From Gemmatimonadota bacterium (lineage in GTDB: Bacteria > Gemmatimonadota > Gemmatimonadetes > Gemmatimonadales > GWC2-71-9), in assembly GCA_016713785.1 (NCBI GenBank), contig JADJOM010000003.1, forward strand, positions 1,011,501-1,075,500: 64,000 nucleotides of DNA. Direction: 5' to 3'. Position 1 is the stretch's first letter; each line of letters starts with the position of its first letter. The position numbers were made by a program, and so were the translations under genes. The notes beneath the pieces are model-generated. The model ran no database searches and was not told the DNA's origin. It saw nothing but the letters and a program-made list of their open reading frames with translations. Positions 26,458 to 35,047 of the stretch are shown here, in pieces.

Positions 26458-27639
26458 TCAGCGCCCGCCGCCCCCGTAGGGCCGGATGGAGAGGCCGAGG
26501 ATGATGCTGAAGGCCCGCTCCTTGTAGGCCCCGCCCTCGCTGCGCCAGGCCTGCTCGATCGCCAGGTCCACCCCGGCGCGGTCCTGCGCGAACCGGGTGC
26601 CGGTGCCGGCGGAGAGACTCCACTCGCGGGGGCGGTTCCCCGCCTGGACCGGGAAGGGCAGCTGCGCAAAGCGCACCCCGGCCCGGATCGGCAGGGTGGA
26701 CGGGCGTCGCGTGTTGCGGACGTACTCGCCCCCGAGGCTGAGTTCGAGGGTGTTCTCCGCGCCCACCCCGCCCCGGGCCTGCAGGTCGCTGTTGGCGGCG
26801 GACCAGGTGCGATACTGGCCGCTGGTGGCGACGGTCAGCCGCGGGGAAGCGCGGACCAGCGCGCCCGCCGAGACCGATATCGGGAGGTCGATGGAATAGG
26901 CCCGGGCGCTGTCCAGGTCCACGGACGCCTTGCCATCGCTGCGCAGGGTCAGGGCCAGCTGCACCTTGGACGAGAGCTGGTGGGTGAGCCCGGCCGAGAA
27001 GCCCACGCCCTGGTACGAGAGCTCCGCCGTCTGGCGGAACGCGATGAACGTCGAGTCCTCGAACGCGCGGCGCGACTCCAGCCGGTTGGAGCCGGTGATC
27101 CAGTGGATGCCCGCGCCGATCGAGGTGCGGCTGCCCACCTGCAGCCCGGCCGCGAACCGGATCTCGCTGAGTCCGCCCAGCGACTTGAGCGTGTCGAACA
27201 CCGCCACCGGCGCCCCGCGCAGCACCACCGTGTCCGTGGTGGCGAGCCGGAAGTCGCGGTCGGCGTAGCTGCCGATGGAGATCCCGAGCCCGAGCCGCGT
27301 GCGCGGCACCGGCCCACCCACGTAGACCAGCGGGAAGCGGGTCTCGCGCAGCGAGGCATCCCCGGCCGGCGACTGCCAGCTGCGCCAGTTCGGCGCCATC
27401 ACGAACCCGGCCGCCACCGAGCGGAGGTTGGGCAGCGCGGCGGGGTTCACGTCGCTCTCGCCGTCGAAGAGCCCGAAGCTCCCACTGGTGGCGCGGGTGC
27501 GCGGGGTGAGGGGCCGGCCCGGCAGCCCGAGGCCGCGCACGCCGAACATCGAGGACTGCCCCGCCGCGGGCAGCGGGTCGCCGGCGAGCAGCGCGGCGAG
27601 GGTGGCCAGCAGGGCCAGCGGACGCAGGAGTCGCGGCAT
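26458..27639 (-). CDS. Exported barrel-like outer-membrane protein
   Basis: A 393-residue protein with a signal peptide (MPRLLRPLALLATLAALLAG, cut near AAGQ), an early GSFGLFDGESDVNPAALPNL segment, and many amphipathic strands such as RLGLGISIGSYADRDFRL and SYQGVGFSAGLTHQLSSKVQ. It resembles FadL- or UPF0164-type barrels in which an early asparagine-proline (NPA) segment precedes the barrel. It ends in a Gly-rich RPYGGGGR rather than an aromatic residue. The ATG overlaps the stop of the lipoprotein gene by one base, so the two are co-expressed and may work as a pair. No substrate can be assigned. Confidence 0.78.
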   Translation of the reverse strand: MPRLLRPLALLATLAALLAGDPLPAAGQSSMFGVRGLGLPGRPLTPRTRATSGSFGLFDGESDVNPAALPNLRSVAAGFVMAPNWRSWQSPAGDASLRETRFPLVYVGGPVPRTRLGLGISIGSYADRDFRLATTDTVVLRGAPVAVFDTLKSLGGLSEIRFAAGLQVGSRTSIGAGIHWITGSNRLESRRAFEDSTFIAFRQTAELSYQGVGFSAGLTHQLSSKVQLALTLRSDGKASVDLDSARAYSIDLPISVSAGALVRASPRLTVATSGQYRTWSAANSDLQARGGVGAENTLELSLGGEYVRNTRRPSTLPIRAGVRFAQLPFPVQAGNRPREWSLSAGTGTRFAQDRAGVDLAIEQAWRSEGGAYKERAFSIILGLSIRPYGGGGR

Positions 27640-28853
27640 CAGGGGGCCTCGAACGGGAACTTGCGCGCGTAGGTCACCCGGAGCCGCGGGACCAGGCCGG
27701 GGCTCCGGCTCGACCCGAAGGTGGCGCGGGTGAAGCTGGACGCCTCGGGGATCAGCTGCAGGATGAAGCCCGGCGGCAGCGGCTGGGTGCCCTGCCACAG
27801 GCTGACGGCCCGGCGCACCTCCACCCGGACCGTGTCCGCCGACCCGGCCACCAGCGGCACCGAGGTGATGAACAGCGCGTCGGTGGAGGCCGGGCTCTTG
27901 TTGCCGAGGTCCGTGAGGATGGGCCGCACCTGCAGGAAGGCGGTGTCCAGGGCCAGCCCGGCGATCGGCGCGGCGGGGAGCAGCTCCAGCGTCACCCGCA
28001 CCAGCTGGGCCGAGTCGCGCAGGAAGTCCGGCCACGGGAAGCGCAGCAGCGATCGGGCGCTGGGTCCCCCGCCGGCGGTCAGCAGGTCGGGATCGAGGAC
28101 CGGCGCCACCTGCGGCACCCAGCGGGAAAACTGCACCCCGCGGGTCAGGGTGCGCGCGAAGGTGGTGTCCGGCGTGGTCACCTGTACGTAGGTGACGAAG
28201 CTCGGCGCGGAGCTGCCGGCCGCGCCGCTCCCCAGCCGCACGCCGGTGCCGCTCGCGGCACGGATCTGCAGGCCGAGCGCGAGCACGCCGCTGTCCCCCG
28301 GGGTCATGGTGACCCGCGCGAGGTTGGCGCCGGTGAGGAAACGCGTGAACCGGCCCGTCGCGACCGAGTCCGGCACCTCGACACTGTCGACGAGATTGGC
28401 CGGGGTGAAGGCGGTGTCGATGTCGGTGAAGGTCACGGTCGAGTCGACCGTGGCCGGCATCCGGTACAGGTAGATGGTGAGACCCTTGACCGCGCTGTCC
28501 CGGGCCAGCACCGACAGCGCCAGCGACACCGAGTCGATGGTATACGGGTAGAGCGAATCGCCGACGCTGAAGGAGTCGGGCCGCTGGACGAACCGCACCA
28601 CCGCGCGATCCTCGCTCAGCGGGTACTGCCACGATACCCGGAGCGAGCCGCCCAGCCCGGGCTGCAGGTAGCCCTCGAAGGCGCTGTCGCTGCCGAGCAC
28701 CGGGGTGATGACGGTGTCCCGGACGTCGAAGTTGCCCGGGCAGAGGTCGGGGCATTCGGCAGGGGCCGCGAGCTTCTCCTGGCACGCCGCGAGGCCGGCC
28801 ACCGCGAGCAGCGCCAGGGAGAAGGGACGGATCATCGAGTCGGGTCGTCGCAT
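27639..28853 (-). CDS. Predicted lipoprotein of unknown function
   Basis: A 404-residue protein. The signal SLALLAVAGLAAC is a lipobox with Cys24, followed by a short Cys-containing stretch (PAECPDLCPGNFD). The rest is rich in beta-strands and Asp/Ser/Thr. Two regions, SLRVSWQYPLSEDRAVVRFV and RSLLRFPWPDFLRDSAQLVR, look like strand-rich surface modules, but no family is recognised with confidence. It is predicted to be anchored in the outer membrane and is coupled by a one-base overlap to the downstream barrel gene. A cytidine deaminase gene precedes it by nine bases, probably by operon position only. Confidence 0.75.
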   Translation of the reverse strand: MRRPDSMIRPFSLALLAVAGLAACQEKLAAPAECPDLCPGNFDVRDTVITPVLGSDSAFEGYLQPGLGGSLRVSWQYPLSEDRAVVRFVQRPDSFSVGDSLYPYTIDSVSLALSVLARDSAVKGLTIYLYRMPATVDSTVTFTDIDTAFTPANLVDSVEVPDSVATGRFTRFLTGANLARVTMTPGDSGVLALGLQIRAASGTGVRLGSGAAGSSAPSFVTYVQVTTPDTTFARTLTRGVQFSRWVPQVAPVLDPDLLTAGGGPSARSLLRFPWPDFLRDSAQLVRVTLELLPAAPIAGLALDTAFLQVRPILTDLGNKSPASTDALFITSVPLVAGSADTVRVEVRRAVSLWQGTQPLPPGFILQLIPEASSFTRATFGSSRSPGLVPRLRVTYARKFPFEAP

Positions 28854-28862
28854 GCGTTCCTG

Positions 28863-29249
28863 TCAGGCCCCGCGGTTGAAATCGAAGGCGTCCGGGATGA
28901 GCTCCCGGAGCGTCCACTGCCGGCTCCCGCCGGGCCCCACGCCCAGCACCAGCAGCTCCGGCCCGAACTCCGCCAGCACCTGCCGGCAGGCCCCGCAGGG
29001 ACTGATGGGCGGATGCCGGTCCGCCACCACCGCCACCCGGCGGAACTGCCGCACGCCGGCGGCCACCGCCGCGAACACCGCCGCCCGCTCGGCGCAGACG
29101 GTCAGCCCGTAGGACGCGTTCTCCACGTTGCAGCCCGTGAAGATGCGCCCGTCCATGGCCTCGAGCGCCGCCCCCACCGCGAACCCCGAGTACGGGCAGT
29201 AGGCCCGCTCCCGGGCCGCCGTGGCCGCGGCCAGGAGGGCGTCAGCCAT
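28863..29249 (-). CDS. cdd: Cytidine deaminase
   Basis: Deaminates cytidine and deoxycytidine to uridine forms in nucleoside salvage. The 128-residue tetrameric-type enzyme has [13 protein letters not shown] at 17-29, the catalytic CAE at 52-54 and the second zinc pair PCGACRQ (Cys85, Cys88). The start ATG overlaps the end of deoB by eight bases. deoB and cdd together form a nucleoside-salvage pair, as in many bacteria. The length is normal. Confidence 0.95.
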   Translation of the reverse strand: MADALLAAATAARERAYCPYSGFAVGAALEAMDGRIFTGCNVENASYGLTVCAERAAVFAAVAAGVRQFRRVAVVADRHPPISPCGACRQVLAEFGPELLVLGVGPGGSRQWTLRELIPDAFDFNRGA

Positions 29250-30414
29250 GCCAGATCTCCCGGAGGAAGGACTGCCCGGTCGTGAGCGGGGGGACACCGA
29301 AGAACTCGGCGAGCGTCTGGCCGACGTCCGCGTACGTGTCCCGGATGCCCAGCGCCCGCGGAACGACGCGGGGTCCGACGGCCAGGACCGGCACCACCTC
29401 ACGGGAATGGTCCGTGGACGGGGTGGTCGGGTCGTTGCCGTGATCGGCGGTAATAATAACCAGGTCCTCGTCGCGCATCGGGGCCAGCATCATCGGCAGC
29501 GCACGGTCCAGGGCCAGCAGCCCGGCGTGGAAGCCGGGCACGTCGTTGCGGTGCCCCCAGCTCTGGTCGAACTCGATCACGTTGGCGAACAGGAACCCCC
29601 GCGGCATGGTGCGCAGCGCGCTCTCGATGGCGCGATAGCTGGCCGGGTTTCCCGCCGGGTGCAGGCTGGTGATCCCGCGGCCCGCGAAGAGATCGTCGAC
29701 CTTCCCCACCCCCACCCGCGGGATGTGCGCCGCCACCAGCCGGTCGAGCAGCGTCTCCCCCGGCGGTGGAACGCTGAAATCCTTGCGCCGGTCGGTGCGC
29801 TGCCAGCGCCCCACGGACCCCACGAAGGGGCGCGCGATCACCCGGGACACCCGGTCCGGACCCTCGAGCAGGCGCTGCGCGACCTGGCAGGCCCGGTACA
29901 GTTCGGCGAGGGGCACCACCTCCTCGTGCGCCGCGAGCTGGCAGACGCTGTCGGCCGAGGTGTAGAGGATCCACGCCCCGGTGCGGCAGTGCTCCTCCCC
30001 CAGCTCGTCGAGGATCACGGTCCCCGAGGCGGTCCGGTTGCCCAGCACCCCGCGCCCCGTCTCCCGCGCCAGCGCCTCGACGAACGCCGCCGGGAACCCC
30101 TGCGGGTAGGTCCGGAACGGCTCCGCCAGGCAGAGCCCGAGCAGCTCCCAGTGGCCGGTGGTGCTGTCCTTGCCCGCCCCGGCGGGGCGCGCCACGCCGC
30201 AGGCCGCGCCCGGCGCGTCCACCGCCACCACCCCGGCGAGCGGGGCACAGCAGCCGAGCCCCAGCCGCTCCAGGTTCGGTAGTCGGAGGCCCCCCACCGC
30301 CCGCGCCACGTTCCCGAGCGTGTGGCTGCCGGCATCGCCGTAGCGCGCACTGTCGGGCGCCGGCCCGATCCCCACCCCGTCGAGCACGATCAGCGCGGCC
30401 CGACGCCGATTCAC
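29242..30414 (-). CDS. deoB: Phosphopentomutase
   Basis: Interconverts (deoxy)ribose 1- and 5-phosphates, linking nucleoside breakdown to central metabolism. The 390-residue alkaline-phosphatase-superfamily enzyme has the N-terminal metal Asp in [14 protein letters not shown], the nucleophile Thr region [14 protein letters not shown], and C-terminal metal ligands in [17 protein letters not shown] and [16 protein letters not shown]. It overlaps cdd downstream and the DUF1844 gene upstream. No anomaly is seen. Confidence 0.95.
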   Translation of the reverse strand: MNRRRAALIVLDGVGIGPAPDSARYGDAGSHTLGNVARAVGGLRLPNLERLGLGCCAPLAGVVAVDAPGAACGVARPAGAGKDSTTGHWELLGLCLAEPFRTYPQGFPAAFVEALARETGRGVLGNRTASGTVILDELGEEHCRTGAWILYTSADSVCQLAAHEEVVPLAELYRACQVAQRLLEGPDRVSRVIARPFVGSVGRWQRTDRRKDFSVPPPGETLLDRLVAAHIPRVGVGKVDDLFAGRGITSLHPAGNPASYRAIESALRTMPRGFLFANVIEFDQSWGHRNDVPGFHAGLLALDRALPMMLAPMRDEDLVIITADHGNDPTTPSTDHSREVVPVLAVGPRVVPRALGIRDTYADVGQTLAEFFGVPPLTTGQSFLREIWHG

Positions 30415-30659
30415 GGACGCGGCTCGGTCGTGGCAAAGCGGAACCGCACCGCCGTGAGCGCCTCGGTGAGCAGCCGGGCCTCGTCGGGGTCCAGCCGCCC
30501 GCGGGTCTTCTCCTCGAGCATCCCGAGCGTATCGATGAGGGTGCGGGCCACCTGCCGGGCATCCGGTGCGCCCGGCGTGCCCTCGGGCAGCCGGCCCTGG
30601 ATGGCCTGTTCGGCCTGGTGGGCCAGGCCCACCACCAGCGACGCGAAGTGCTCGTTCAT
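30411..30659 (-). CDS. DUF1844 domain protein
   Basis: An 82-residue protein with the DUF1844 pattern: HFASLVVGLAHQAEQAIQG at the start, ARTLIDTLGMLEEKTRGRL in the centre and EARLLTEALTAVRFRF near the end. It has no signal or membrane segment. The family has no known function and is often found near housekeeping genes. It is coupled by four-base overlaps to alr upstream and deoB downstream. Confidence 0.82.
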   Translation of the reverse strand: MNEHFASLVVGLAHQAEQAIQGRLPEGTPGAPDARQVARTLIDTLGMLEEKTRGRLDPDEARLLTEALTAVRFRFATTEPRP

Positions 30660-31726
30660 GCCGCTCCCTCGTAGCGCCGGGGGATTCGCGGCCCCAGCGC
30701 GGTCAGCAGTTCATAGGCGATGGTGCCGGCCAGCGCGGCCTGCTCGTCGACGGAGACGAGGCCGCCGAACACCGTCGCCACAGCACCCAGGGCCACCGGG
30801 CCCTCCACCGCCACCATCGTGAAGTCCATCGTCACCCGTCCCACCACCCGGACCCGGCGGCCTCCGAGTTCCACCACGCCGCACCCGCCCAGGCTGCGAT
30901 GGAGGCCATCCGCGTAGCCCACGCCGAGGGTCGCGATGCGCGTGGCGGCCGGCGCGACCCAGCTGGCACCATAACTCACGCTGTCACCGGCGGCCACCGT
31001 CCGCAGGGCCACCACCCGCGCCTCCAGGCGCACCGCCGTGGCCGGCTCGTGACCGGCCGCCGCGCCCCCGTACAGGAAGATCCCCGGCCGGACCAGGTCG
31101 GCGGCGTAGTCCGGGCCCCGCAGCGCGGCGGCGCTGTTGGCGGCGTGCACCAGCGCGGGCCGGTCCGGCAGGAGCGCGAGCACGTCGCGGAACCGTTCCC
31201 ACTGCCGCACCATGCTCGCCGGCGCCTCGTCGGCCGAGTGGAAGTGCGTAAAGATCCCCTCGCAGGCCGCGCCCGCGGCCGCCACGGCTGATCGCCAGGC
31301 CGGTGCCTCGTCCCAGCGGAAGCCGGCGCGCGCCATGCCCGTGTCGACCTCCACGTGGAACGGGTGCCGGCCCGCCGCCTGCCAGGCGGCGAGCCCCTCC
31401 AGGTCGCCGATGACCGGGCGCAGGTCGGCGCGCAGGCACGGCTCCACCGTGGCGGGCCCCAGGGGGCTGAAGACGACGATCGGGCGCGCGATGCCCGCCC
31501 GCCGCAGCTCCGCCCCCTCCTCCGGCGTGGCCACCCCATAGCCCCAGGGCTCCACGGCCTCGAGGGCGCGCGCCACCGGCACGGCGCCGAGGCCGTACGC
31601 GTTCGCTTTCACCATGGGAAGGAGTCGTGCCCCGGCGATGCGGGACACGGTACGCGCGTTGGAGACGACGGCGGCGAGGTCAACCTCGGCCCACGCGCGG
31701 GGGAGATGATCCGCGATTGACGGCAT
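30656..31726 (-). CDS. alr: Alanine racemase
   Basis: Makes D-alanine for peptidoglycan using pyridoxal phosphate. The 356-residue protein has Lys40 in LLPMVKANAYGLGAVP (cofactor Schiff base), VEVDTGMARAGFRW, and a VSYGASWVAP segment with the catalytic Tyr of the second active-site half. I use the ATG at 31726; an in-frame TTG two codons upstream (31732) is possible. The 5' end faces mazG across 38 bases, and the two promoters appear to overlap. The next gene in the run is DUF1844. Confidence 0.94.
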   Translation of the reverse strand: MPSIADHLPRAWAEVDLAAVVSNARTVSRIAGARLLPMVKANAYGLGAVPVARALEAVEPWGYGVATPEEGAELRRAGIARPIVVFSPLGPATVEPCLRADLRPVIGDLEGLAAWQAAGRHPFHVEVDTGMARAGFRWDEAPAWRSAVAAAGAACEGIFTHFHSADEAPASMVRQWERFRDVLALLPDRPALVHAANSAAALRGPDYAADLVRPGIFLYGGAAAGHEPATAVRLEARVVALRTVAAGDSVSYGASWVAPAATRIATLGVGYADGLHRSLGGCGVVELGGRRVRVVGRVTMDFTMVAVEGPVALGAVATVFGGLVSVDEQAALAGTIAYELLTALGPRIPRRYEGAA

Positions 31727-31746
31727 GCGCAAGCGGCGCGTATGAT
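31717..31746 (+). promoter_or_regulatory. Sigma-70-type promoter of mazG
   Basis: TTGACG (31717-31722) and TATGAT (31741-31746) are separated by 18 bases, each five of six to consensus. The start site would fall near 31753, twelve bases before the mazG ATG, which also has a strong GGAGG five bases upstream. The -35 box lies inside the alr coding start. Confidence 0.7.
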
Positions 31747-31770
31747 ACCGGCCACGGAGGATAAATGCAA
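31742..31770 (-). promoter_or_regulatory. Candidate promoter of alr, overlapping that of mazG
   Basis: On the minus strand TTGCAT (31770-31765) and TATCAT (31747-31742) lie 17 bases apart. The -10 is five of six to consensus; the -35 is weaker. The -10 shares five base pairs with the mazG -10 on the other strand. The start site would be near 31735, leaving a very short or absent leader before the alr ATG. Confidence 0.5.
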
Positions 31771-32571
31771 GACAGATCAGCGCTTGGACGCGCCCTCGAG
31801 ATGGTGCGCGACCTGCGCCAGCGCTGCCCCTGGGACCGGGTTCAGACCCGGGAGACGATCCGCCCCTACCTGGTCGAGGAGGTCTTCGAACTCGACCATG
31901 CCATCGCCACGGGGGACCCGACCGCCATCCGCGAGGAGGTGGCCGACCTGCTGCTCCACCTGGCCTGGCAGCTGGTCCTGGGCGAGGAGCGGGGCGAGTT
32001 CACGGCCGGGGACGTGGCCGCCGACCTCGAGCGCAAGATGCGCCGGCGCCACCCGCACCTCTTCGACCTCGGGCCGCGGGAGCGCTGGGAGTCCCTCAAG
32101 CGCCGCGAGGGCAAGCTCCGCGGGGTACTCGAGGGGCTACCCCCCGCCCTGCCCAGCCTCCATCTGGCCTACCGGCTGCAGGAGCGCGCCGCGAGCGTCG
32201 GCTTCGACTGGCCCGACACCGACGGGCCCGCCGCGAAGGTGCGCGAGGAGCTGGCGGAAACGCTGCAGGCCCTGCACGAGGCGGCCGCCGTCCCCCCGCC
32301 GCCGCCCGCGCCGGCGGAGACCGGCGAACCGGTGTACCCACCAGCCACCGCGGCCGTCACCGAGGAGCTCGGCGACCTGCTCTTCGCGGTGGTGAACCTG
32401 GCGCGGAAGGCGCGGGTGCAGCCCGCCACCGCGCTCGACGCCGCCAACCGGAAGTTCCGCGCGCGCTTCGAAGGAGTGGAGCGGCTGGCACAGGCCCGCG
32501 GGATCGACGTGACCACCGCGGGGCTGGCGGTGCTGGATGGGCTGTGGGACGAGGTGAAGGCGGGGCGCTGA
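31765..32571 (+). CDS. mazG: MazG nucleoside triphosphate pyrophosphohydrolase
   Basis: Hydrolyses (d)NTPs to monophosphates and pyrophosphate, thought to clean nucleotide pools. The 268-residue protein has two MazG modules. The first has CPWDRVQTRETIRPYLVEEV and the metal site REEVADLLLHLAWQ. The second has VGFDWPDTDGPAAKVREELA and the metal site TEELGDLLFAVVNLARKA. A Pro-rich linker containing PPPPPAPAETG at about 172-186 separates the halves of the second module. The ATG has GGAGG five bases upstream. It is divergent from alr and convergent with asnS. Confidence 0.93.
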   Translation: MQDRSALGRALEMVRDLRQRCPWDRVQTRETIRPYLVEEVFELDHAIATGDPTAIREEVADLLLHLAWQLVLGEERGEFTAGDVAADLERKMRRRHPHLFDLGPRERWESLKRREGKLRGVLEGLPPALPSLHLAYRLQERAASVGFDWPDTDGPAAKVREELAETLQALHEAAAVPPPPPAPAETGEPVYPPATAAVTEELGDLLFAVVNLARKARVQPATALDAANRKFRARFEGVERLAQARGIDVTTAGLAVLDGLWDEVKAGR

Positions 32572-32623
32572 GGCGTTGGCGGCGAGGCAATCGTACGGCA
32601 GCGCCGCCGAGCCGCCGAGCCGG

Positions 32624-33919
32624 CTACGGATACAACCGGTGTATCTGCCGGGGGAAGGCAATCGTCTCCCTGATGTGCGGCAGCCCGCAGATCCAGGCCA
32701 CCGTACGTTCCACCCCGAGACCGAACCCCGAGTGCACGAAGGTCCCGTACTTCCGCAGGTCGAGGTACCAGCGGTACGCCTCGGGATCGAGCCCCTGCTC
32801 GAGGATGCGGGCCAGCAGCCGGTCGTAGCTGTCCTCCCGCTGCGACCCGCCGATGATCTCGCCGTAGCCCTCGGGGGCGAGGCAGTCGTTGTTGAGCACG
32901 GTCCGCGGGTCGTCCGGGTTCTCCTTCATGTAGAACGCCTTGACGCCCTTCGGGTAGTTGTACACGAACACCGGCCGGTCATACTGCTGGGCCAGCAGGG
33001 TCTCGTCGTCGCCGCCGAGGTCGCGGCCCCATTCCATGTCGGAACCGAGGGCGTTGAGCCTGGCCACCGCGTCGGTGTAGGAGATGCGCGCGAAGGGCGC
33101 CTGGACGCGCTGGAGGGGCGCGGTGTCCCGCTCCAGCTCCTTGAGCTCCTCGGCGCGCCGCTCGATGGTGCGGCCCACGACGTAGCTCACGAACGCTTCC
33201 TGCAGCCGCATGTTGTCGTTGGAGTCGTGGAAGGCCACCTCCGGCTCCACCATCCAGAACTCGGTGAGGTGCCGCCGGGTCTTGGACTTCTCGGCGCGGA
33301 AGGTCGGGCCGAAGCAGTAGACCTTGCCGAGGGCGGCGGCGGCGGCCTCCACGTACAGCTGGCCGGTCTGGGCCAGGTAGGCCTTGCCGAGGTCGAAGTA
33401 CTCGGTGCTGAACAGCTCCCCCGCCTGCTCGCCGATGGAGCCGGTCAGGATCGGGGTGTCGACCAGGATGAAGTCGCGTTCGTAGAAGAAGTCGCGGATG
33501 GCCTGCACCACTTCGTTGCGCACCCTTGCGATCGCCACCTGGCGCCGGCTGCGAAGCCAGAGATGCCGGTGCTCGAACAGGAACTGGGTACTGTGCTCCT
33601 TCGGCTGGATCGGAAAATCCTCGCTGGCCCCGATGACGACCAGCTCGGCGCCATGCATCTCGTAGCCGCCCGGCGCCCGCGCCTCGGCGCGCACGGTGCC
33701 GGTGATGGCCACGGAGGTCTCCTGCGTGAGGCCGCCGAGGCGCTCCCAGGTCTCCGCGGCCACGTCCTTCCGGGAAAAGACGGCCTGCAGGGCGCCGGTG
33801 CCGTCGCGCAGCACGACGAAGGCGATCTTGCCGCTGGAGCGGGTGGTGCTCACCCAGCCCTGCACGGTGACGGAAGCGCCGTCGTGGCGCGCGAGTTCGT
33901 TGATGCGGACGCGGGTCAT
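32624..33919 (-). CDS. asnS: Asparaginyl-tRNA synthetase
   Basis: Charges tRNA-Asn directly. The 431-residue class IIb synthetase has an N-terminal OB anticodon-binding domain (about 1-100: VTVQGWVSTTRSSGKIAFVV) and a catalytic domain with motif 2 FGPTFRAEKSKTRRHLTEFW and motif 3 GFGLGVERTVAWICGL. The stretch DCLAPEGYGEIIGGSQRE fits AsnRS better than AspRS. It stands alone: convergent with mazG (52-base gap) and divergent from the lipoprotein gene at 33986. Confidence 0.95.
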   Translation of the reverse strand: MTRVRINELARHDGASVTVQGWVSTTRSSGKIAFVVLRDGTGALQAVFSRKDVAAETWERLGGLTQETSVAITGTVRAEARAPGGYEMHGAELVVIGASEDFPIQPKEHSTQFLFEHRHLWLRSRRQVAIARVRNEVVQAIRDFFYERDFILVDTPILTGSIGEQAGELFSTEYFDLGKAYLAQTGQLYVEAAAAALGKVYCFGPTFRAEKSKTRRHLTEFWMVEPEVAFHDSNDNMRLQEAFVSYVVGRTIERRAEELKELERDTAPLQRVQAPFARISYTDAVARLNALGSDMEWGRDLGGDDETLLAQQYDRPVFVYNYPKGVKAFYMKENPDDPRTVLNNDCLAPEGYGEIIGGSQREDSYDRLLARILEQGLDPEAYRWYLDLRKYGTFVHSGFGLGVERTVAWICGLPHIRETIAFPRQIHRLYP

Positions 33920-33985
33920 GAGCTGTCGGGGCGAAGGGCACGGCGCCGGTGGCGCGGGGCGTGGAGTCTAGCCGCCGGTCTCCTC

Positions 33986-35047
33986 ATGGTCAACGCGGGC
34001 TGCACCGGGTACCGCCCCGTTCCCGAGTTCGACCCCGGGGATCTGCCCCGCCCCGCCGCCCTGGTCGGGACCCCCCTCACCCGGCTCTGGCGCGTCCGCC
34101 CCCTGCGCGGCCCGACCGCCCCGGTGGGCCGGGACGGCCAGAACCTGTACCTGGGCGGCGCCGACCGGCGCGTGGTCGCCGTGGACCTCGCATCCGGGAA
34201 GACCCGCTGGGCCCACCGCGTGGCAGGGCCGATGTTGGGGGGCGTCCAGGTCGCGGGCGACGTGGTGTACGCCGCCACCAGCCGCCCCGAGGGGAAGGTG
34301 CACGCCTTCCAGGCGGTGAGCGGCAGCGAGCTCTGGTCCACCGGGACGGGCTACGTCGAGGCCCCCCTGGCCATCCTCCCCGACCGGATCATCGTGCTGA
34401 CCCGGCGCATGCAGGTGCTCGCGCTCAACCGCTCCACCGGCAAGGTGCTGTGGCGGCGCCGGCTCGCGGCCCAGCGGATCGCGCCGCAGCTGCTGGCGAA
34501 CGGGCTGGTGCTGGTGACCGGCTACGACAGCCTCTACCTGGTGCGCCCGGCCGACGGGACCATCCAGCGCCGCCGCCGCGCCCCCGGCGCCGTGACCGCC
34601 CCATGGGTGCCGCTCGGCTCCCGCCTGCTCGGCGCCACCGGCGATTCGCTCCTCGTGGCGCTCGATCCCGATTCACTCACGGTGGACTGGTCGGTGCGCC
34701 TCGACGCGCCGGTGCTCTCCAGCCCCGTGGTGCGCCGCGACACCATCTACGCCGTGACCCTGGCGGGCTCGATCTACCGGGTGCCGCCCGGCGACGTCCG
34801 CGCCGCCGAGCGCCTGCGGGCCGAGCCCTGGGCGGTGACCGGCGCGCCGCAGCTCTTCGGGGAGTGGCTGCTCGTCGGGGGCTCGGACGGCTCGCTGCGC
34901 GCCTTCGCCCTGGCCGGCGCGGAGCCGGCCTGGCAGACGCCCCTTGGCCGCCCCCTGGAGCTCGCGCCGGTGGCGCTGGGCGAGGGCGACTTCGTGGCGG
35001 TCGGCGGCCAGGGTGACCTGCACCGTATCCGCCTGGGGGAACCATGA
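33986..35047 (+). CDS. Beta-propeller (PQQ-repeat, BamB-like) lipoprotein, start unresolved
   Basis: Seven-bladed propeller of PQQ-like repeats, visible as units such as VAVDLASGKTRWAHRVAGP, VLALNRSTGKVLWRRRLAAQ and LLVALDPDSLTVDWSVRLDA. This is the architecture of BamB, the lipoprotein of the barrel-assembly machine, but single propellers have many roles. Just before the ATG at 33986 the same frame encodes a hydrophobic, basic-led signal ending in the lipobox VNAGC. The true start is therefore probably upstream, at a GTG (33884, inside divergent asnS) or a CTG (33923). From 33986 the protein has 353 residues. Confidence 0.78.
   Translation: MVNAGCTGYRPVPEFDPGDLPRPAALVGTPLTRLWRVRPLRGPTAPVGRDGQNLYLGGADRRVVAVDLASGKTRWAHRVAGPMLGGVQVAGDVVYAATSRPEGKVHAFQAVSGSELWSTGTGYVEAPLAILPDRIIVLTRRMQVLALNRSTGKVLWRRRLAAQRIAPQLLANGLVLVTGYDSLYLVRPADGTIQRRRRAPGAVTAPWVPLGSRLLGATGDSLLVALDPDSLTVDWSVRLDAPVLSSPVVRRDTIYAVTLAGSIYRVPPGDVRAAERLRAEPWAVTGAPQLFGEWLLVGGSDGSLRAFALAGAEPAWQTPLGRPLELAPVALGEGDFVAVGGQGDLHRIRLGEP

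Noticed and set aside
32578..32608. Hairpin between convergent mazG and asnS as a terminator
   Set aside because: Only a 7-base stem with a 17-base loop, much weaker than the other hairpins in the window.
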